DNA from: Vampirovibrio chlorellavorus
GTDB taxonomy: Bacteria > Cyanobacteriota > Vampirovibrionia > Vampirovibrionales > Vampirovibrionaceae
DNA length: 64,000 nt
Direction of reading: 5' to 3'
Assembly (NCBI GenBank): GCA_001858525.1
Contig: LAPX01000004.1
Coordinates: forward strand, 310,001-374,000
Shown: positions 54,003 to 63,006 of the stretch, piece after piece
Layout of the letters: the number at the start of each line of letters is the position of its first letter
Numbering within the stretch: the first letter of the stretch is position 1
Notes under the pieces: model-generated
The model's input: only the letters and a program-made list of their open reading frames with translations
The model's database searches: none
Told to the model about the DNA's origin: nothing
Made by a program: the position numbers and the translations under genes

Positions 54003-54407
54003 ATGCTTTTGACCCAGACTCCACAGAACACCATCAGCGCTTTTGAATTGGCCGTTCTGGCCGCAAACCTGGCGGAAGCCAAGAAAGCATCGGAAACGCT
54101 GGTACTGGATACGGGAAAAGTTTCTTATCTGGCAGACTATTTTGTAATTTGCACCGGTGACAGCCCTGCGCAAATTCGCACCATCGCCGATGAAATTGAC
54201 AAAACATTTCGAAAATACGGACAGGTACGCATTGGGTCAGAACTGGATAAAACGTATCGCTGGTGCTTATTAGACTACGGTGATGTCGTGATCCACGTTA
54301 TGCATCGCAACGAGCGGGAATTTTATCAGCTTGAAAACTTCTGGAGCCATGCCAACTTGGTAGCCCCGGAAAAATGGCTGAACAGAAGCCTGCCGGAAGC
54401 CTCCTAA
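54003..54407 (+). CDS. rsfS: Ribosomal silencing factor RsfS
   Basis: 134 residues. Binds L14 on the 50S subunit and blocks subunit joining under starvation. Family motifs: ADYFVICTGDSPAQIRTIAD, KTYRWCLLDYGDVVIHVMHR and FYQLENFWSHA. The N-terminus is ~25 residues longer than the minimal family. It is downstream of yqeK as in most bacteria. Confidence 0.95.
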   Translation: MLLTQTPQNTISAFELAVLAANLAEAKKASETLVLDTGKVSYLADYFVICTGDSPAQIRTIADEIDKTFRKYGQVRIGSELDKTYRWCLLDYGDVVIHVMHRNEREFYQLENFWSHANLVAPEKWLNRSLPEAS

Positions 54408-54564
54408 GGCATCCCAACCAGAGTTTGGAACCGACAAACCCTTGCAAGGCGCTTGCCTGCCTGATTTGACATTCACTCTAAACTTGTTAGATGCATTCAA
54501 ACAACAGCCGTAAAGCGCACTTTCAATGAAAGCAACCAATAGTGCTTATCGGACGGAAATGGCA

Positions 54565-54915
54565 CTACTCAAAATAGCAAGCGGACTGGGTGGGCGTCTC
54601 AAATACAACGGCCTTGGTGATTTCAGGCACATTTTTCTGGATGCGCTTGTACACGTAACGGGCGATATATTCAGCGCTGGGGCTTTCCCCTTCAAATACC
54701 ACATTTAAATCCTGATGATCCAGATCATCCACAATCTGGTTCAGTTCCGCCTTGAGCACCGTAAAGTCAAAGGCCACATTGGCTTTGTCCAGGGTGTCTT
54801 TGCGGGCAAAGACCTGCACCACGTAATTGTGCCCGTGCGGATTTTCACATTTGCCCCGATAGTTGAGCAAATGATGGGCAGCGGCGAAATGTTTTTCAAC
54901 CATGACTTCAAACAT
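54565..54915 (-). CDS. queD: 6-carboxy-5,6,7,8-tetrahydropterin synthase / PTPS family
   Basis: 116 residues. Converts dihydroneopterin triphosphate to 6-carboxytetrahydropterin in queuosine biosynthesis. Zinc-ligand histidines in FAAAHHLLNY and NPHGHNY, with the catalytic Cys in KCENPHGHNY (the CxxxHGH pattern that marks QueD rather than PTPS-II). LNQIVDDLDHQDLN and SPSAEYIARYVYKRI are also typical. No other queuosine gene is in the window. It is convergent with rsfS. Confidence 0.93.
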   Translation of the reverse strand: MFEVMVEKHFAAAHHLLNYRGKCENPHGHNYVVQVFARKDTLDKANVAFDFTVLKAELNQIVDDLDHQDLNVVFEGESPSAEYIARYVYKRIQKNVPEITKAVVFETPTQSACYFE

Positions 54916-55122
54916 AACATTGATTTATCACGTACATTGGAAGCACGCAAGCAAGAATTCCCTCACGCATCCCCCAATTGGCTACCGCCGATTTGATACC
55001 TCATCCGGTCGCCAAATTGTAAGAATTCGCAATGTACAGCTAGGCTCTTAGCGCTACACTCTAGCCAAGTAGTAAGTTATCTGTTTATTTACCCCTTGCA
55101 ACCACTCCTGGAGGGCTTCAGC

Positions 55123-56517
55123 ATGGCTCTGGATCCTGTAATGTTATCTCGTGTGCAATTTGCCTTAACCATCAGCTTTCACTATATTTTCCCGGTCTTT
55201 AGTATCGGTCTGGGCCTATTACTGGTCATTATGGAAGGCCTGTACCTCAAAACGGGCCGAGAAGTCTATCACCAGATGACCCACTTCTGGGTGTCCATCT
55301 TCGCCCTGATTTTTGGAATCGGGGTGGCCTCCGGCATTGTCATGGAATTTCAGTTCGGCACCAACTGGGCCAACTACTCCCGGTTTGTGGGGGACGTCTT
55401 TGGTAGCGCCCTGGCCGCGGAAGGACTGTTCGCCTTCTTCCTGGAATCGGGCTTTTTGGCTGTGCTGCTGTTTGGCTGGAACAAGGTCAGCAAGCAAATG
55501 CACTTTCTCTCCACCATTCTGGTTTGTCTGGGAGCCCACTTCAGCGCCGTCTGGATTGTGGTCGCCAACTCCTGGCAGCAAACCCCCGCCGGATTTCATC
55601 TGGTAAGCCATAACGGAGCCATGCGGGCCGAAATCACTGACTTTTGGGCCATGGTCTTCAATCCCTCCTCCGTAGAGCGGCTCAGTCACGTCATTACCGG
55701 AGCCTGGCTGGCCGGAGCGTTCTTGCTCCTCAGTATCAGCGCCTTCTATCTCATCAAGCAAAAGCATCTGGAAGTAGCCAAAGCCGGCATGAACATCGGC
55801 TTAACCGTGGCCCTCATCACCTCTTTCCTGCAACTGGCCACCGGCCATGAATCGGCGCTGGTAGTGGCCAAGCACCAACCGGCCAAACTGGCCGCCATGG
55901 AAGGGCATTATCACCCCTACAAGGCTGCGGATTTGTACTTATTTGGCTGGGTGGATGAAAAAACGGAAAAAACACACGGGCTGTCCATTCCCGGCGGACT
56001 GAGCTTCCTAACCCACACCGACTTCCAAAAACCGCTCATTGGCCTGGGCAAATTCCCCAAAACGGAACGCCCGCCGGTCAACATCACCTTCCAGATGTAC
56101 CACCTGATGATCGCCATTGGCATGGCCCTGATTGGGCTCAGCGTGCTGGGCGTGATTCTAAAATTCAAAGGAACCTTGTACACCTGCAAGCCGGTGTTGT
56201 GGCTCTTTGTGGGCGCCGTTATGCTACCCCAAATTGCCAACCAGGTGGGTTGGGCCACAGCGGAAATCGGCCGCCAACCCTGGATTGTGTATGGTCTGCT
56301 GAGAACCTCTCATGGCATTTCCCCGGTGGTCAAAGCGGATGACATTTTGGCCTCTATCATTCTGTTTTCAAGCGTGTACACACTGTTATTCATTTTATTT
56401 ATCTATTTGCTCAATCAAAAAATCAAAAAGGGGCCGGTGTTTCTGGATCATGATTCCACTCACCTGGATCCTCGCTTAACCGCACAAAGCCGGGAGGGTG
56501 ATATCAATGTTCTTTGA
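55123..56517 (+). CDS. cydA: Cytochrome bd ubiquinol oxidase subunit I
   Basis: 464 residues from ATG at 55123, supported by TGGAGG upstream. The polytopic membrane subunit carries haems b558, b595 and d and oxidises quinol to reduce oxygen to water. Signatures: [20 protein letters not shown] (with the haem-ligand His), [32 protein letters not shown] and [18 protein letters not shown]. The Q-loop between the two halves is of the short type. cydB overlaps its end by 11 bp. Confidence 0.97.
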   Translation: MALDPVMLSRVQFALTISFHYIFPVFSIGLGLLLVIMEGLYLKTGREVYHQMTHFWVSIFALIFGIGVASGIVMEFQFGTNWANYSRFVGDVFGSALAAEGLFAFFLESGFLAVLLFGWNKVSKQMHFLSTILVCLGAHFSAVWIVVANSWQQTPAGFHLVSHNGAMRAEITDFWAMVFNPSSVERLSHVITGAWLAGAFLLLSISAFYLIKQKHLEVAKAGMNIGLTVALITSFLQLATGHESALVVAKHQPAKLAAMEGHYHPYKAADLYLFGWVDEKTEKTHGLSIPGGLSFLTHTDFQKPLIGLGKFPKTERPPVNITFQMYHLMIAIGMALIGLSVLGVILKFKGTLYTCKPVLWLFVGAVMLPQIANQVGWATAEIGRQPWIVYGLLRTSHGISPVVKADDILASIILFSSVYTLLFILFIYLLNQKIKKGPVFLDHDSTHLDPRLTAQSREGDINVL

Positions 56518-57538
56518 AGCGCTGGATTTGAATCTAATCTGGTTTTTACTGGTGGGCATTCTGCTGACGGGTTACGCCATGCTGGATGGCTTTGACCTGG
56601 GCGTGGGTATTTTGCACCTGCTGACCAAAACCGATGAACACCGCAGGCTTATGCTGAACTCAATTGGCCCGGTCTGGGACGGCAATGAAGTATGGCTGGT
56701 TACGGGCGGGGGCGCCCTGTTTGCGGCCTTCCCGGATGTGTATGCCACCGTATTTTCCGGCTTTTATTTGCCGTTTATGATTCTGCTGGTCATGCTCATC
56801 TTCCGGGCGGTGGCCATTGAATTCCGCAGTAAAGAACCCATGTCCTGGTGGCGGCAAGCCTGGGACGCCAGCTTTTCCATTAGCAGCACTACCAGCGCCT
56901 TACTGTTTGGGGTGGCTTTGGGCAATATCGCCCTGGGCATTCCCCTGAGCCCCCAAGGCGAGTTCACAGGCACTTTTTTAAGCCTGCTGAACCCCTACGC
57001 CTTACTGGTGGGCTTAACCACCGTAGCCCTGTTTGCCATGCACGCTTCCATTTACGTGGTGATGAAAACCGAAGGGGAGCTGCAAGCCCAAGCCCGTGGC
57101 TGGATTAAAAACACCATCGCCTTTTTTGTCATCTGCTACGTGACCACCACCATGGCCACCCTGCTGTATGTGCCGCAAATGACGGAACATGTGCGCAGTC
57201 AGCCCGGCTTTTTTGTATTGGCCCTGATGAACATGCTGGCCATTGCCGCCATTCCCCGGGAAATATACTACGGCCGGGATGTTCAAGCCTTTGCCTTCTC
57301 CTGCCTGAACATTGCCCTGCTGATGGCCCTGTTTGGCTTGGGGGTGTTCCCTTACATGGTGCCTTCCAACCCGCACTGGCAGTATGGACTAACCATCTAC
57401 AATGCAGCCTCGTCTCAAAAAACGCTGGAGATCATGCTGATTATTGCCATGCTGGCCATTCCCATGGTCACAGCCTACACCATCAGCATTTACTGGATCT
57501 TCCGGGGCAAGGTTAAACTGGACGGCAAAAGCTACTAA
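56507..57538 (+). CDS. cydB: Cytochrome bd ubiquinol oxidase subunit II
   Basis: 343 residues from ATG at 56507 (GGGAGG upstream, inside the cydA 3' end). Contains LLTGYAMLDGFDLGVGIL, WDGNEVWLVTGGGALFAAFP and MILLVMLIFRAVAIEFRS, all hallmarks of CydB, plus about eight membrane segments. It completes the high-affinity oxidase with CydA. No cydX, cydC or cydD follows. Confidence 0.97.
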   Translation: MFFEALDLNLIWFLLVGILLTGYAMLDGFDLGVGILHLLTKTDEHRRLMLNSIGPVWDGNEVWLVTGGGALFAAFPDVYATVFSGFYLPFMILLVMLIFRAVAIEFRSKEPMSWWRQAWDASFSISSTTSALLFGVALGNIALGIPLSPQGEFTGTFLSLLNPYALLVGLTTVALFAMHASIYVVMKTEGELQAQARGWIKNTIAFFVICYVTTTMATLLYVPQMTEHVRSQPGFFVLALMNMLAIAAIPREIYYGRDVQAFAFSCLNIALLMALFGLGVFPYMVPSNPHWQYGLTIYNAASSQKTLEIMLIIAMLAIPMVTAYTISIYWIFRGKVKLDGKSY

Positions 57539-57554
57539 CTCTAACCACACAAAA

Positions 57555-57588
57555 CTATCCCCTGAAAGCAACGGCTTCCGGGGGATAG
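57555..57588. terminator. Hairpin between convergent cydB and the secreted-protein gene
   Basis: CTATCCCC (57555-57562) pairs with GGGGATAG (57581-57588) around a loop that itself contains short complementary bases. It is located 17 bp after cydB. The T-tract is poor, so termination is plausible but not certain. Confidence 0.45.
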
Positions 57589-57616
57589 CTTGTGTTTGGC
57601 CCTCAACTAGGGATAG

Positions 57617-58162
57617 CTACCAATAGCCGCGTACGGCTGATTTGGACTCGGTTTTCATGGGCTCCTGAGGCTGAGCAGGCGTAATTTGCGTAGTCTCCTG
57701 AGCCTCTTCAACCTTCACGGTAGACTCTTCTACCGCTACTGCCTCAGGACGCTGGGTTACCTTACCCTGAGTAATCAGCAGACTTTCCGGATCCTGATAA
57801 CTCAGGAAGCGAACCTCGTCGCTGACCGGGTTATAGTACCGAAAGGCCACGGTTCGGTAACTGTTGGCCGGTACCACCCAGGAATATTCCTTCCCGATGC
57901 GCTGCACCGTATCAAAGCGCATGGCGTACGGATTGGGATTGTACAGGGTAATGGCTACCTGCCGTCCAAAACGCAGGTGATCGGCACTAAAGGCACCCGC
58001 CCCCGGCGTCATGGTCATGGACTTGGTAATAGCCCCCGGATAAGACACCGCATTCTGAGAGACCTGCCCAGACAACTCTTCCGCACCGGCATAAGCCGTC
58101 AGGACCACCAAGGCCCCCAATGCAAAAGTCCAGGTCTTGGCCGCATTCCGTAGAATTCGCAT
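57617..58162 (-). CDS. Secreted protein of unknown function
   Basis: 181 residues with a signal peptide (TWTFALGALVVLTAYAGA, cleavage before EEL). The mature N-terminal ~110 residues look like a beta-sandwich domain (FGRQVAITLYNPNPYAMRF; EYSWVVPANSYRTVAFRYYN). The tail is low complexity, Glu/Thr/Pro/Gln-rich (EESTVKVEEAQETTQITPAQ). No family recognised. It is monocistronic, facing cydB, with the large gene-free stretch behind its start. Confidence 0.78.
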   Translation of the reverse strand: MRILRNAAKTWTFALGALVVLTAYAGAEELSGQVSQNAVSYPGAITKSMTMTPGAGAFSADHLRFGRQVAITLYNPNPYAMRFDTVQRIGKEYSWVVPANSYRTVAFRYYNPVSDEVRFLSYQDPESLLITQGKVTQRPEAVAVEESTVKVEEAQETTQITPAQPQEPMKTESKSAVRGYW

Positions 58163-58921
58163 GGCATAACCCTTTCCTATTCAATTTTCGTAATCTTCCC
58201 CGTATTGGCTGAGAGCAACAGTACAACCTAAAATGTGTCCTACCAGTAAAAAATATCGAGCGGTTAAAAACTATCCCCCGCCTGGCTAAACATTTATTTG
58301 CAATTCGCTCAACAGAAGAACAAATTGCCTCATCCAGATCAACCCGGAATCCTCACATAACCACTATTTGTTACAAAAAACAGACTTTTTTGAAAGAACT
58401 GGCTGAGCCAGGAAAACCAAAATGGCCATGCCATGCCCTTCCGTTTTGTCAATAACTGAAAAGACTCTCAGGGCCGGGATCTGGAAAGTTTTACATACTA
58501 AACACGTAGTTGCTTAAACTATTTGCATGGCCTCTGCAAAAACTGTATAACTGAAGGGTAAACATCCTTTCCCAACCGGTCATCGTAAACGAGAATCGGG
58601 GCCTGTCTGATAAATGTCAACCCTTTATAGTGGGGAGTTAGAGTTTTAAAAAAGCCTAGGCAACAGGCAGGCAATAGAGAGGTTGAAACGATGATTATTA
58701 AAAGATTGCATCAAGCCCCTGAATAAGTCTTTTTCAGTGATTAAAGCTACCCGGTCAGGAAGTTGGTCAATCCTCATAGCGTAAAACCCAGTTGGTACCA
58801 ATAAAAAATATCCTGCCCTCAATCAGGACTGGTTTTTGTTGGCTGATTTAAAACGTTCCATTTTTCCGTCCTCTATATCTTCTACATAGCTACGCGAAAC
58901 AATCCATGAAAGGAAAGCCGC
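58163..58921. other. 759-bp gene-free region upstream of nrdB
   Basis: No credible gene on either strand. It is AT-richer than its surroundings and contains a candidate promoter (58522-58551). An 11-codon mini-frame starts with ATG at 58691 after GAGAGG (MIIKRLHQAPE), and short inverted repeats follow it towards nrdB (around 58720-58740 and 58790-58845). I looked for an adenosylcobalamin riboswitch and NrdR-box pairs and recognised neither. Confidence 0.5.
58522..58551 (+). promoter_or_regulatory. Candidate promoter for the nrdB-nrdA operon
   Basis: TTGCAT (58522-58527), 18-bp spacer, TATAAC (58546-58551). This would give a ~365-nt leader before nrdB, long enough for leader-based regulation. 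Confidence 0.5.
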
Positions 58922-59962
58922 ATGTCTAATGCTATGCCCTCATTAGCGTATCAAGTCAATCAACGTCGCATCATCAATGGAAAGGATGATGTCGTCCAGC
59001 TGTACCCCATTAAGCACCAGTTCGCCTGGGATGGTTACCTGGCTGGTAACGCCAACCACTGGCTACCCAACGAAATCTCCATGCAGAAAGACATTGAGCA
59101 GTGGCGCTCCAATTCCATCCTGACCGATGATGAGCGCCGGGTGGTTAAAATGGCCCTGGGCTTTTTCACCACCGCCGACAGCATTGTGGCCAACAACCTG
59201 GTCTTGGCCGTCTATAAGCACATTACCTCGCCCGAGTGCCGCATGTACCTGCTGCGCCAAGCCTATGAAGAGGCCATTCACACCCACGCCTACCAGTACA
59301 TCGTAGAAAGTCTGGGGCTGGATGAATCGGAAATCTTCACCATGTACCAGCGCATTCAGGCCATTTATGATAAAGATCAATTTGCCTCCGAACTGGTGCC
59401 CAGCTTGCTGAAGCCGGATTTTGCCACTGGCACGTTTGATATGGATCAGTGCTTCCTGGAGAACCTGATTGACTTCTACGTGATCATGGAAGGCATCTTC
59501 TTCTACTCCTCTTTTGCCGCTATGTTGTCCTTCCGCCGCCGGAACCTGCTGCCGGGTACCGCTGAGCAGTTCCAGTACATCATGCGGGATGAGTCCATGC
59601 ACATGAACTTCGGCATTGAGATGATTCACCAGATCATTATTGAGCAGCCGACCCTGTGGACTGAGACCTTCCAGCGCAAGATCAGCAACAAAATCGTGCG
59701 GGCCGCCGAACTGGAAGAAGCTTATGCCCATGAATTGATGCCCAACGGCATTTTGGGGATGAACGCTTCCAGCTTTCAGGACTACACCCGCTACATTGCA
59801 GATCGCCGCCTGAATGCCCTGCACCTGCCTACCCGCTTCCAGGCCAAGAACCCCTTCCCCTGGATGAGCGAAGCGGTAGATCTGACCAAGTCCAAAAACT
59901 TCTTTGAAACTCGGGTTACCGAGTATCAAACCGGTGGCGCTTTGGAGTGGGACGACTTCTAG
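58922..59962 (+). CDS. nrdB: Class I ribonucleotide reductase beta subunit
   Basis: 346 residues. It houses the dimetal/radical cofactor that starts ribonucleotide reduction in NrdA. Predicted ligands: Glu51 (NEISM), Glu117 and His120 (EAIHTHAY), a Glu in IMEGIFF, and the Glu/His of RDESMHMNFG. The first ligand is Glu rather than the Asp of E. coli NrdB, as in the Chlamydia-type subclass, but the radical Tyr (Tyr124) is kept, where Chlamydia has Phe. The C-terminal tail (GGALEWDDF) ends in the acidic peptide that docks on NrdA. ATG is preceded by GAAAGG. Confidence 0.95.
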   Translation: MSNAMPSLAYQVNQRRIINGKDDVVQLYPIKHQFAWDGYLAGNANHWLPNEISMQKDIEQWRSNSILTDDERRVVKMALGFFTTADSIVANNLVLAVYKHITSPECRMYLLRQAYEEAIHTHAYQYIVESLGLDESEIFTMYQRIQAIYDKDQFASELVPSLLKPDFATGTFDMDQCFLENLIDFYVIMEGIFFYSSFAAMLSFRRRNLLPGTAEQFQYIMRDESMHMNFGIEMIHQIIIEQPTLWTETFQRKISNKIVRAAELEEAYAHELMPNGILGMNASSFQDYTRYIADRRLNALHLPTRFQAKNPFPWMSEAVDLTKSKNFFETRVTEYQTGGALEWDDF

Positions 59963-60025
59963 TCGTCCCGGCTTCGGCCGCTCACGGTAAACCGTTTACT
60001 TCAACCAATTAATAAGGAAGAACCT

Positions 60026-62437
60026 ATGTCCGCAATCTTGGTCCGTCGCAGAGACGGCAGCCTGGAGCCCATTCAGGAAGATAAAATCAACCACGTCATT
60101 CAAGAAGCCTGCGAAGGTATTGAGAACGTGAGTTGGTCCGATGTGGCCTTGGGCTGCCAATTGTCCTGGTACAGTGGCATCAGCACTGAAGAAATTGATG
60201 AATCCGCCATTATGTCCGCCCGGGCTTTGATTGAGACCCATCCCAACTACGCCTATGTGGCCGCCCGACTGGTATTAAAAGTGCTGTACCAACAGGTGTT
60301 TGGGGCGGTTAATGCCCGTGAGCAGTCCATGCAGGACCTCTACGAAACCCATTTTGCTGATTACCTGCAAGAAGGGGTCAAAGCGGGTATTCTGGATTTC
60401 CGCCTGCTGGAATTTGATTTGCAAAAACTGGCCAAAGCCATTGACAGCACTGCCGATCGCCATTTCCAGTTCCAGGGCATTCAAGTGCTGAAAGATCGCT
60501 ACCTGATTCGCAACCGGGAACAAAAGCTGATTGAGCTTCCCCAGTGGATGTGGCTGCGGGTAGCCATGGGTCTGGCCATTTTGGAGCCCACCAACAAGGA
60601 AGAAAAGGCCATTGCCTTCTACAATCTGCTGAAAGATTTTTACTACGTCTCCAGCACCCCCACCCTGTTCAGCTCAGGAACGGTGCATCCGCAATTGTCC
60701 TCTTGCTTCCTAAACACGGTGGATGACAGCATTGAAGGCATTTTCAAGGTCTATACCGACAATGCCCGTTTATCCAAATGGGCTGGTGGTATTGGCACCG
60801 ACTGGACCCCCATTCGAGCTACAGGTGCTCTGATTCAAGGCACCAACGGCCAAAGCCAGGGGCTCATTCCTTGGTTGAAAATCGACAACGATGTAGCCAT
60901 TGCCGTAAACCAGGGTGGAAAACGCAAAGGCGCTCACTGCGCATATCTGGAAACCTGGCACCTGGACATTGAAGACTTCCTGGACCTGCGCAAAAACGTA
61001 GGCGATGAGCGTCGCAGAACCCATGACATCAACACGGCCAACTGGATTCCGGATTTATTCATGAAGCGGGTTTATGCCGATGGACCGTGGACCCTGTTCA
61101 GCCCCGATCACGCCCCGGAACTACATGACCTGTACGGCAAAGCGTTTGAAGAGGCCTACGCCAAACGGGAAGCCGAATTTAAAGCGGGCACCCTTTTCGG
61201 AAAACGCATTGAAGCCAAAACCTTGTGGCGTAAAATTCTGACCATGCTCTTTGAAACCGGGCATCCCTGGGTAACCTTCAAAGACCCCTGCAACGTCCGT
61301 TCTCCGCAAGATCATGCCGGTGTGGTGCACAGCTCCAACCTGTGTACAGAAATCACCCTGAACACCAATCTGCAAGAGACCGCCGTTTGCAACCTGGGTT
61401 CGGTGAACCTGGCCCGCCACGTGGAAAATGGTGCCATTAATTATGAACAGTTGAGTGACAGTATCCGCTTGGCCGTCCGCATGCTGGATAACGTCATTGA
61501 CATCAACTATTACCCCACACAGGAAGCCAAGGAAGCCAACATGAAGCACCGGGCCATCGGACTGGGCATGATGGGCTACCAGGAGATGCTGTACCAACTG
61601 GATATTCCGTTCGCGTCCGAAAAGCATTTGGAAGTGGCCGATGAACTGGTAGAGCGCTTTAGTTATGAAGCCATTCAGGCTTCCGCTGAACTGAGCGAAG
61701 AACGTGGTCACTACGCCAGCTTCAAGGGTTCCAAGTGGGATCGCGGCATTTTCCCGGTGGATACCATCGACATGCTGGAAGCAGAGCGCGGCCTGCCCAT
61801 TGAGTGTGATCGCACCCAGCGCTTGGATTGGGCTAGCCTGAAAGCCAAGGTGGCCAAGACCGGCTTGCGCAACTCCAACCTGATGGCCATTGCACCCACC
61901 GCCACCATTTCCAATATTGTGGGCACCACCCCTTGCGTGGAACCCACCTTCAAAAACCTGTTTGTGACCTCCAACCTGTCGGGCGAGTTCACGGTCATTA
62001 ACCAATGGCTGGTGCAGGATTTGGAAAAACGCGGCCTGTGGGGACCCAACATGGTGGCCGCACTGAAAGCCGCCGATGGTCAGCTCTCCAAGCTGAAAAA
62101 CATTCCGGCCGATCTCAAGGAAAAATACCCGGAAGTGTTTGAGATCGATCAAACTTGGCTGATTCGGGCTTGCGCCGTGCGGGGCAAGTGGATCGATCAA
62201 TCCCAGTCTCTCAACCTGTTTGTGGCCAAACCCAGCGGAAAGTTACTGCATGAACTGTACACCACCGCCTGGAACATGGGCTTGAAAACCACCTATTACT
62301 TACGGACGCTGGGGGCTAGCCAAGTGGAAAAATCCACCGTGGATCAATCCCAATTCGGGAAAACCCACTTGCGGCAAGCCGAAACCGAGCCGCAGGCCTG
62401 CGCCATCGATAACCCCGATTGCGAAGCCTGCCAGTAA
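60026..62437 (+). CDS. nrdA: Class I ribonucleotide reductase alpha subunit
   Basis: 803 residues. Reduces ribonucleoside diphosphates to deoxy forms. An N-terminal ATP-cone (VRRRDGSLEPIQEDKINHVI) gives allosteric activity control. The catalytic barrel shows HPQLSSCFLNTVDDS (redox Cys), SSNLCTEITLNT (radical Cys), TAVCNLGSVNLARH (second redox Cys), and APTATISNIVGTTPCVEP. The C-terminal swinging pair is in IDNPDCEACQ. It follows nrdB by 63 bp, the reverse of the common nrdA-nrdB order, and ends at a strong terminator. Confidence 0.96.
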   Translation: MSAILVRRRDGSLEPIQEDKINHVIQEACEGIENVSWSDVALGCQLSWYSGISTEEIDESAIMSARALIETHPNYAYVAARLVLKVLYQQVFGAVNAREQSMQDLYETHFADYLQEGVKAGILDFRLLEFDLQKLAKAIDSTADRHFQFQGIQVLKDRYLIRNREQKLIELPQWMWLRVAMGLAILEPTNKEEKAIAFYNLLKDFYYVSSTPTLFSSGTVHPQLSSCFLNTVDDSIEGIFKVYTDNARLSKWAGGIGTDWTPIRATGALIQGTNGQSQGLIPWLKIDNDVAIAVNQGGKRKGAHCAYLETWHLDIEDFLDLRKNVGDERRRTHDINTANWIPDLFMKRVYADGPWTLFSPDHAPELHDLYGKAFEEAYAKREAEFKAGTLFGKRIEAKTLWRKILTMLFETGHPWVTFKDPCNVRSPQDHAGVVHSSNLCTEITLNTNLQETAVCNLGSVNLARHVENGAINYEQLSDSIRLAVRMLDNVIDINYYPTQEAKEANMKHRAIGLGMMGYQEMLYQLDIPFASEKHLEVADELVERFSYEAIQASAELSEERGHYASFKGSKWDRGIFPVDTIDMLEAERGLPIECDRTQRLDWASLKAKVAKTGLRNSNLMAIAPTATISNIVGTTPCVEPTFKNLFVTSNLSGEFTVINQWLVQDLEKRGLWGPNMVAALKAADGQLSKLKNIPADLKEKYPEVFEIDQTWLIRACAVRGKWIDQSQSLNLFVAKPSGKLLHELYTTAWNMGLKTTYYLRTLGASQVEKSTVDQSQFGKTHLRQAETEPQACAIDNPDCEACQ

Positions 62438-62466
62438 GCAAGTTACTTTCATACGCTTATGAGGTT

Positions 62467-62514
62467 CCCCTCTTCCCTTGGCCGATGGTGCCCTGTGGAA
62501 GGGGGGCTTTTTTT
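62467..62514 (+). terminator. Terminator of nrdBA
   Basis: CCCCTCTTCC (62467-62476) pairs with GGAAGGGGGG (62497-62506) with one G-U, followed by CTTTTTTT, 29 bp after the nrdA stop. It overlaps the stop of the convergent prepilin gene. Confidence 0.8.
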
Positions 62515-62854
62515 AAAGACGACTAGTTCCTCCAGAGCCACAACCACCGCCATCGCACCCTCCGCCCGACGTGTTCGATGTACTAGAAGGGGGAACGGAA
62601 GCAGGAGTCGTTGGAGGGGAAGCTGCAGGGGGATTGGTGCCGCCGCCAGCACTGGCCACAGCCGATGAACTGGTGGACTGGGCCCCGATTTGAGAGGCCA
62701 AACCCGACAGCATGCCTTGCATGGAGGTGCCCAAGACACCCAACCCACCAATGGCCACCACAGCCACCAAGGCCAACACCAGGCCATATTCCACCAGGCT
62801 TTGGCCGTTAACGGATTTCATCCTAAAACTCTGCGATCGTTTCAAAGCAGTCAC
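62513..62854 (-). CDS. Flp-like class III prepilin with a Ser/Pro and Gly/Cys-rich tail
   Basis: 113 residues from GTG at 62854. This start gives a 17-residue leader ending in Gly, the same length as the paralogue at 3896-4096; an internal ATG at 62821 would leave only six leader residues. After the cleavage site comes QSLVEYGLVLALVAVVAIGG, the Flp/TadE core with Glu at +5. The rest is unusual for Flp: a 60-residue Ser/Thr/Pro/Ala-rich region followed by SGGGCDGGGCGSGG. The tail might form disulfides, bind metal or act as a surface-exposed tip. Confidence 0.7.
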   Translation of the reverse strand: MTALKRSQSFRMKSVNGQSLVEYGLVLALVAVVAIGGLGVLGTSMQGMLSGLASQIGAQSTSSSAVASAGGGTNPPAASPPTTPASVPPSSTSNTSGGGCDGGGCGSGGTSRL

Positions 62855-63006
62855 CCTTTATAATACCCACTTGTTATCAATCTTTTTTTTGAAACCCAAA
62901 TTGCACAATGGTATTTGCTACCGTTTCGGTCAGCGCCGCCTAAACTTGAATATTTTGTTACAATTAAAAACAATTATTTTTTAAATGATATTTCTTAGGT
63001 TTTGGC

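Noticed and set aside
58163-58921. Adenosylcobalamin riboswitch or NrdR boxes upstream of nrdB
   Set aside because: Neither the B12-box consensus nor a pair of ACAC...GTGT-type NrdR sites could be found by eye.
61121-62200. 359-codon minus-strand frame inside nrdA
   Set aside because: Antisense shadow of nrdA; composition rich in Gly, His, Val and Gln with no domain.
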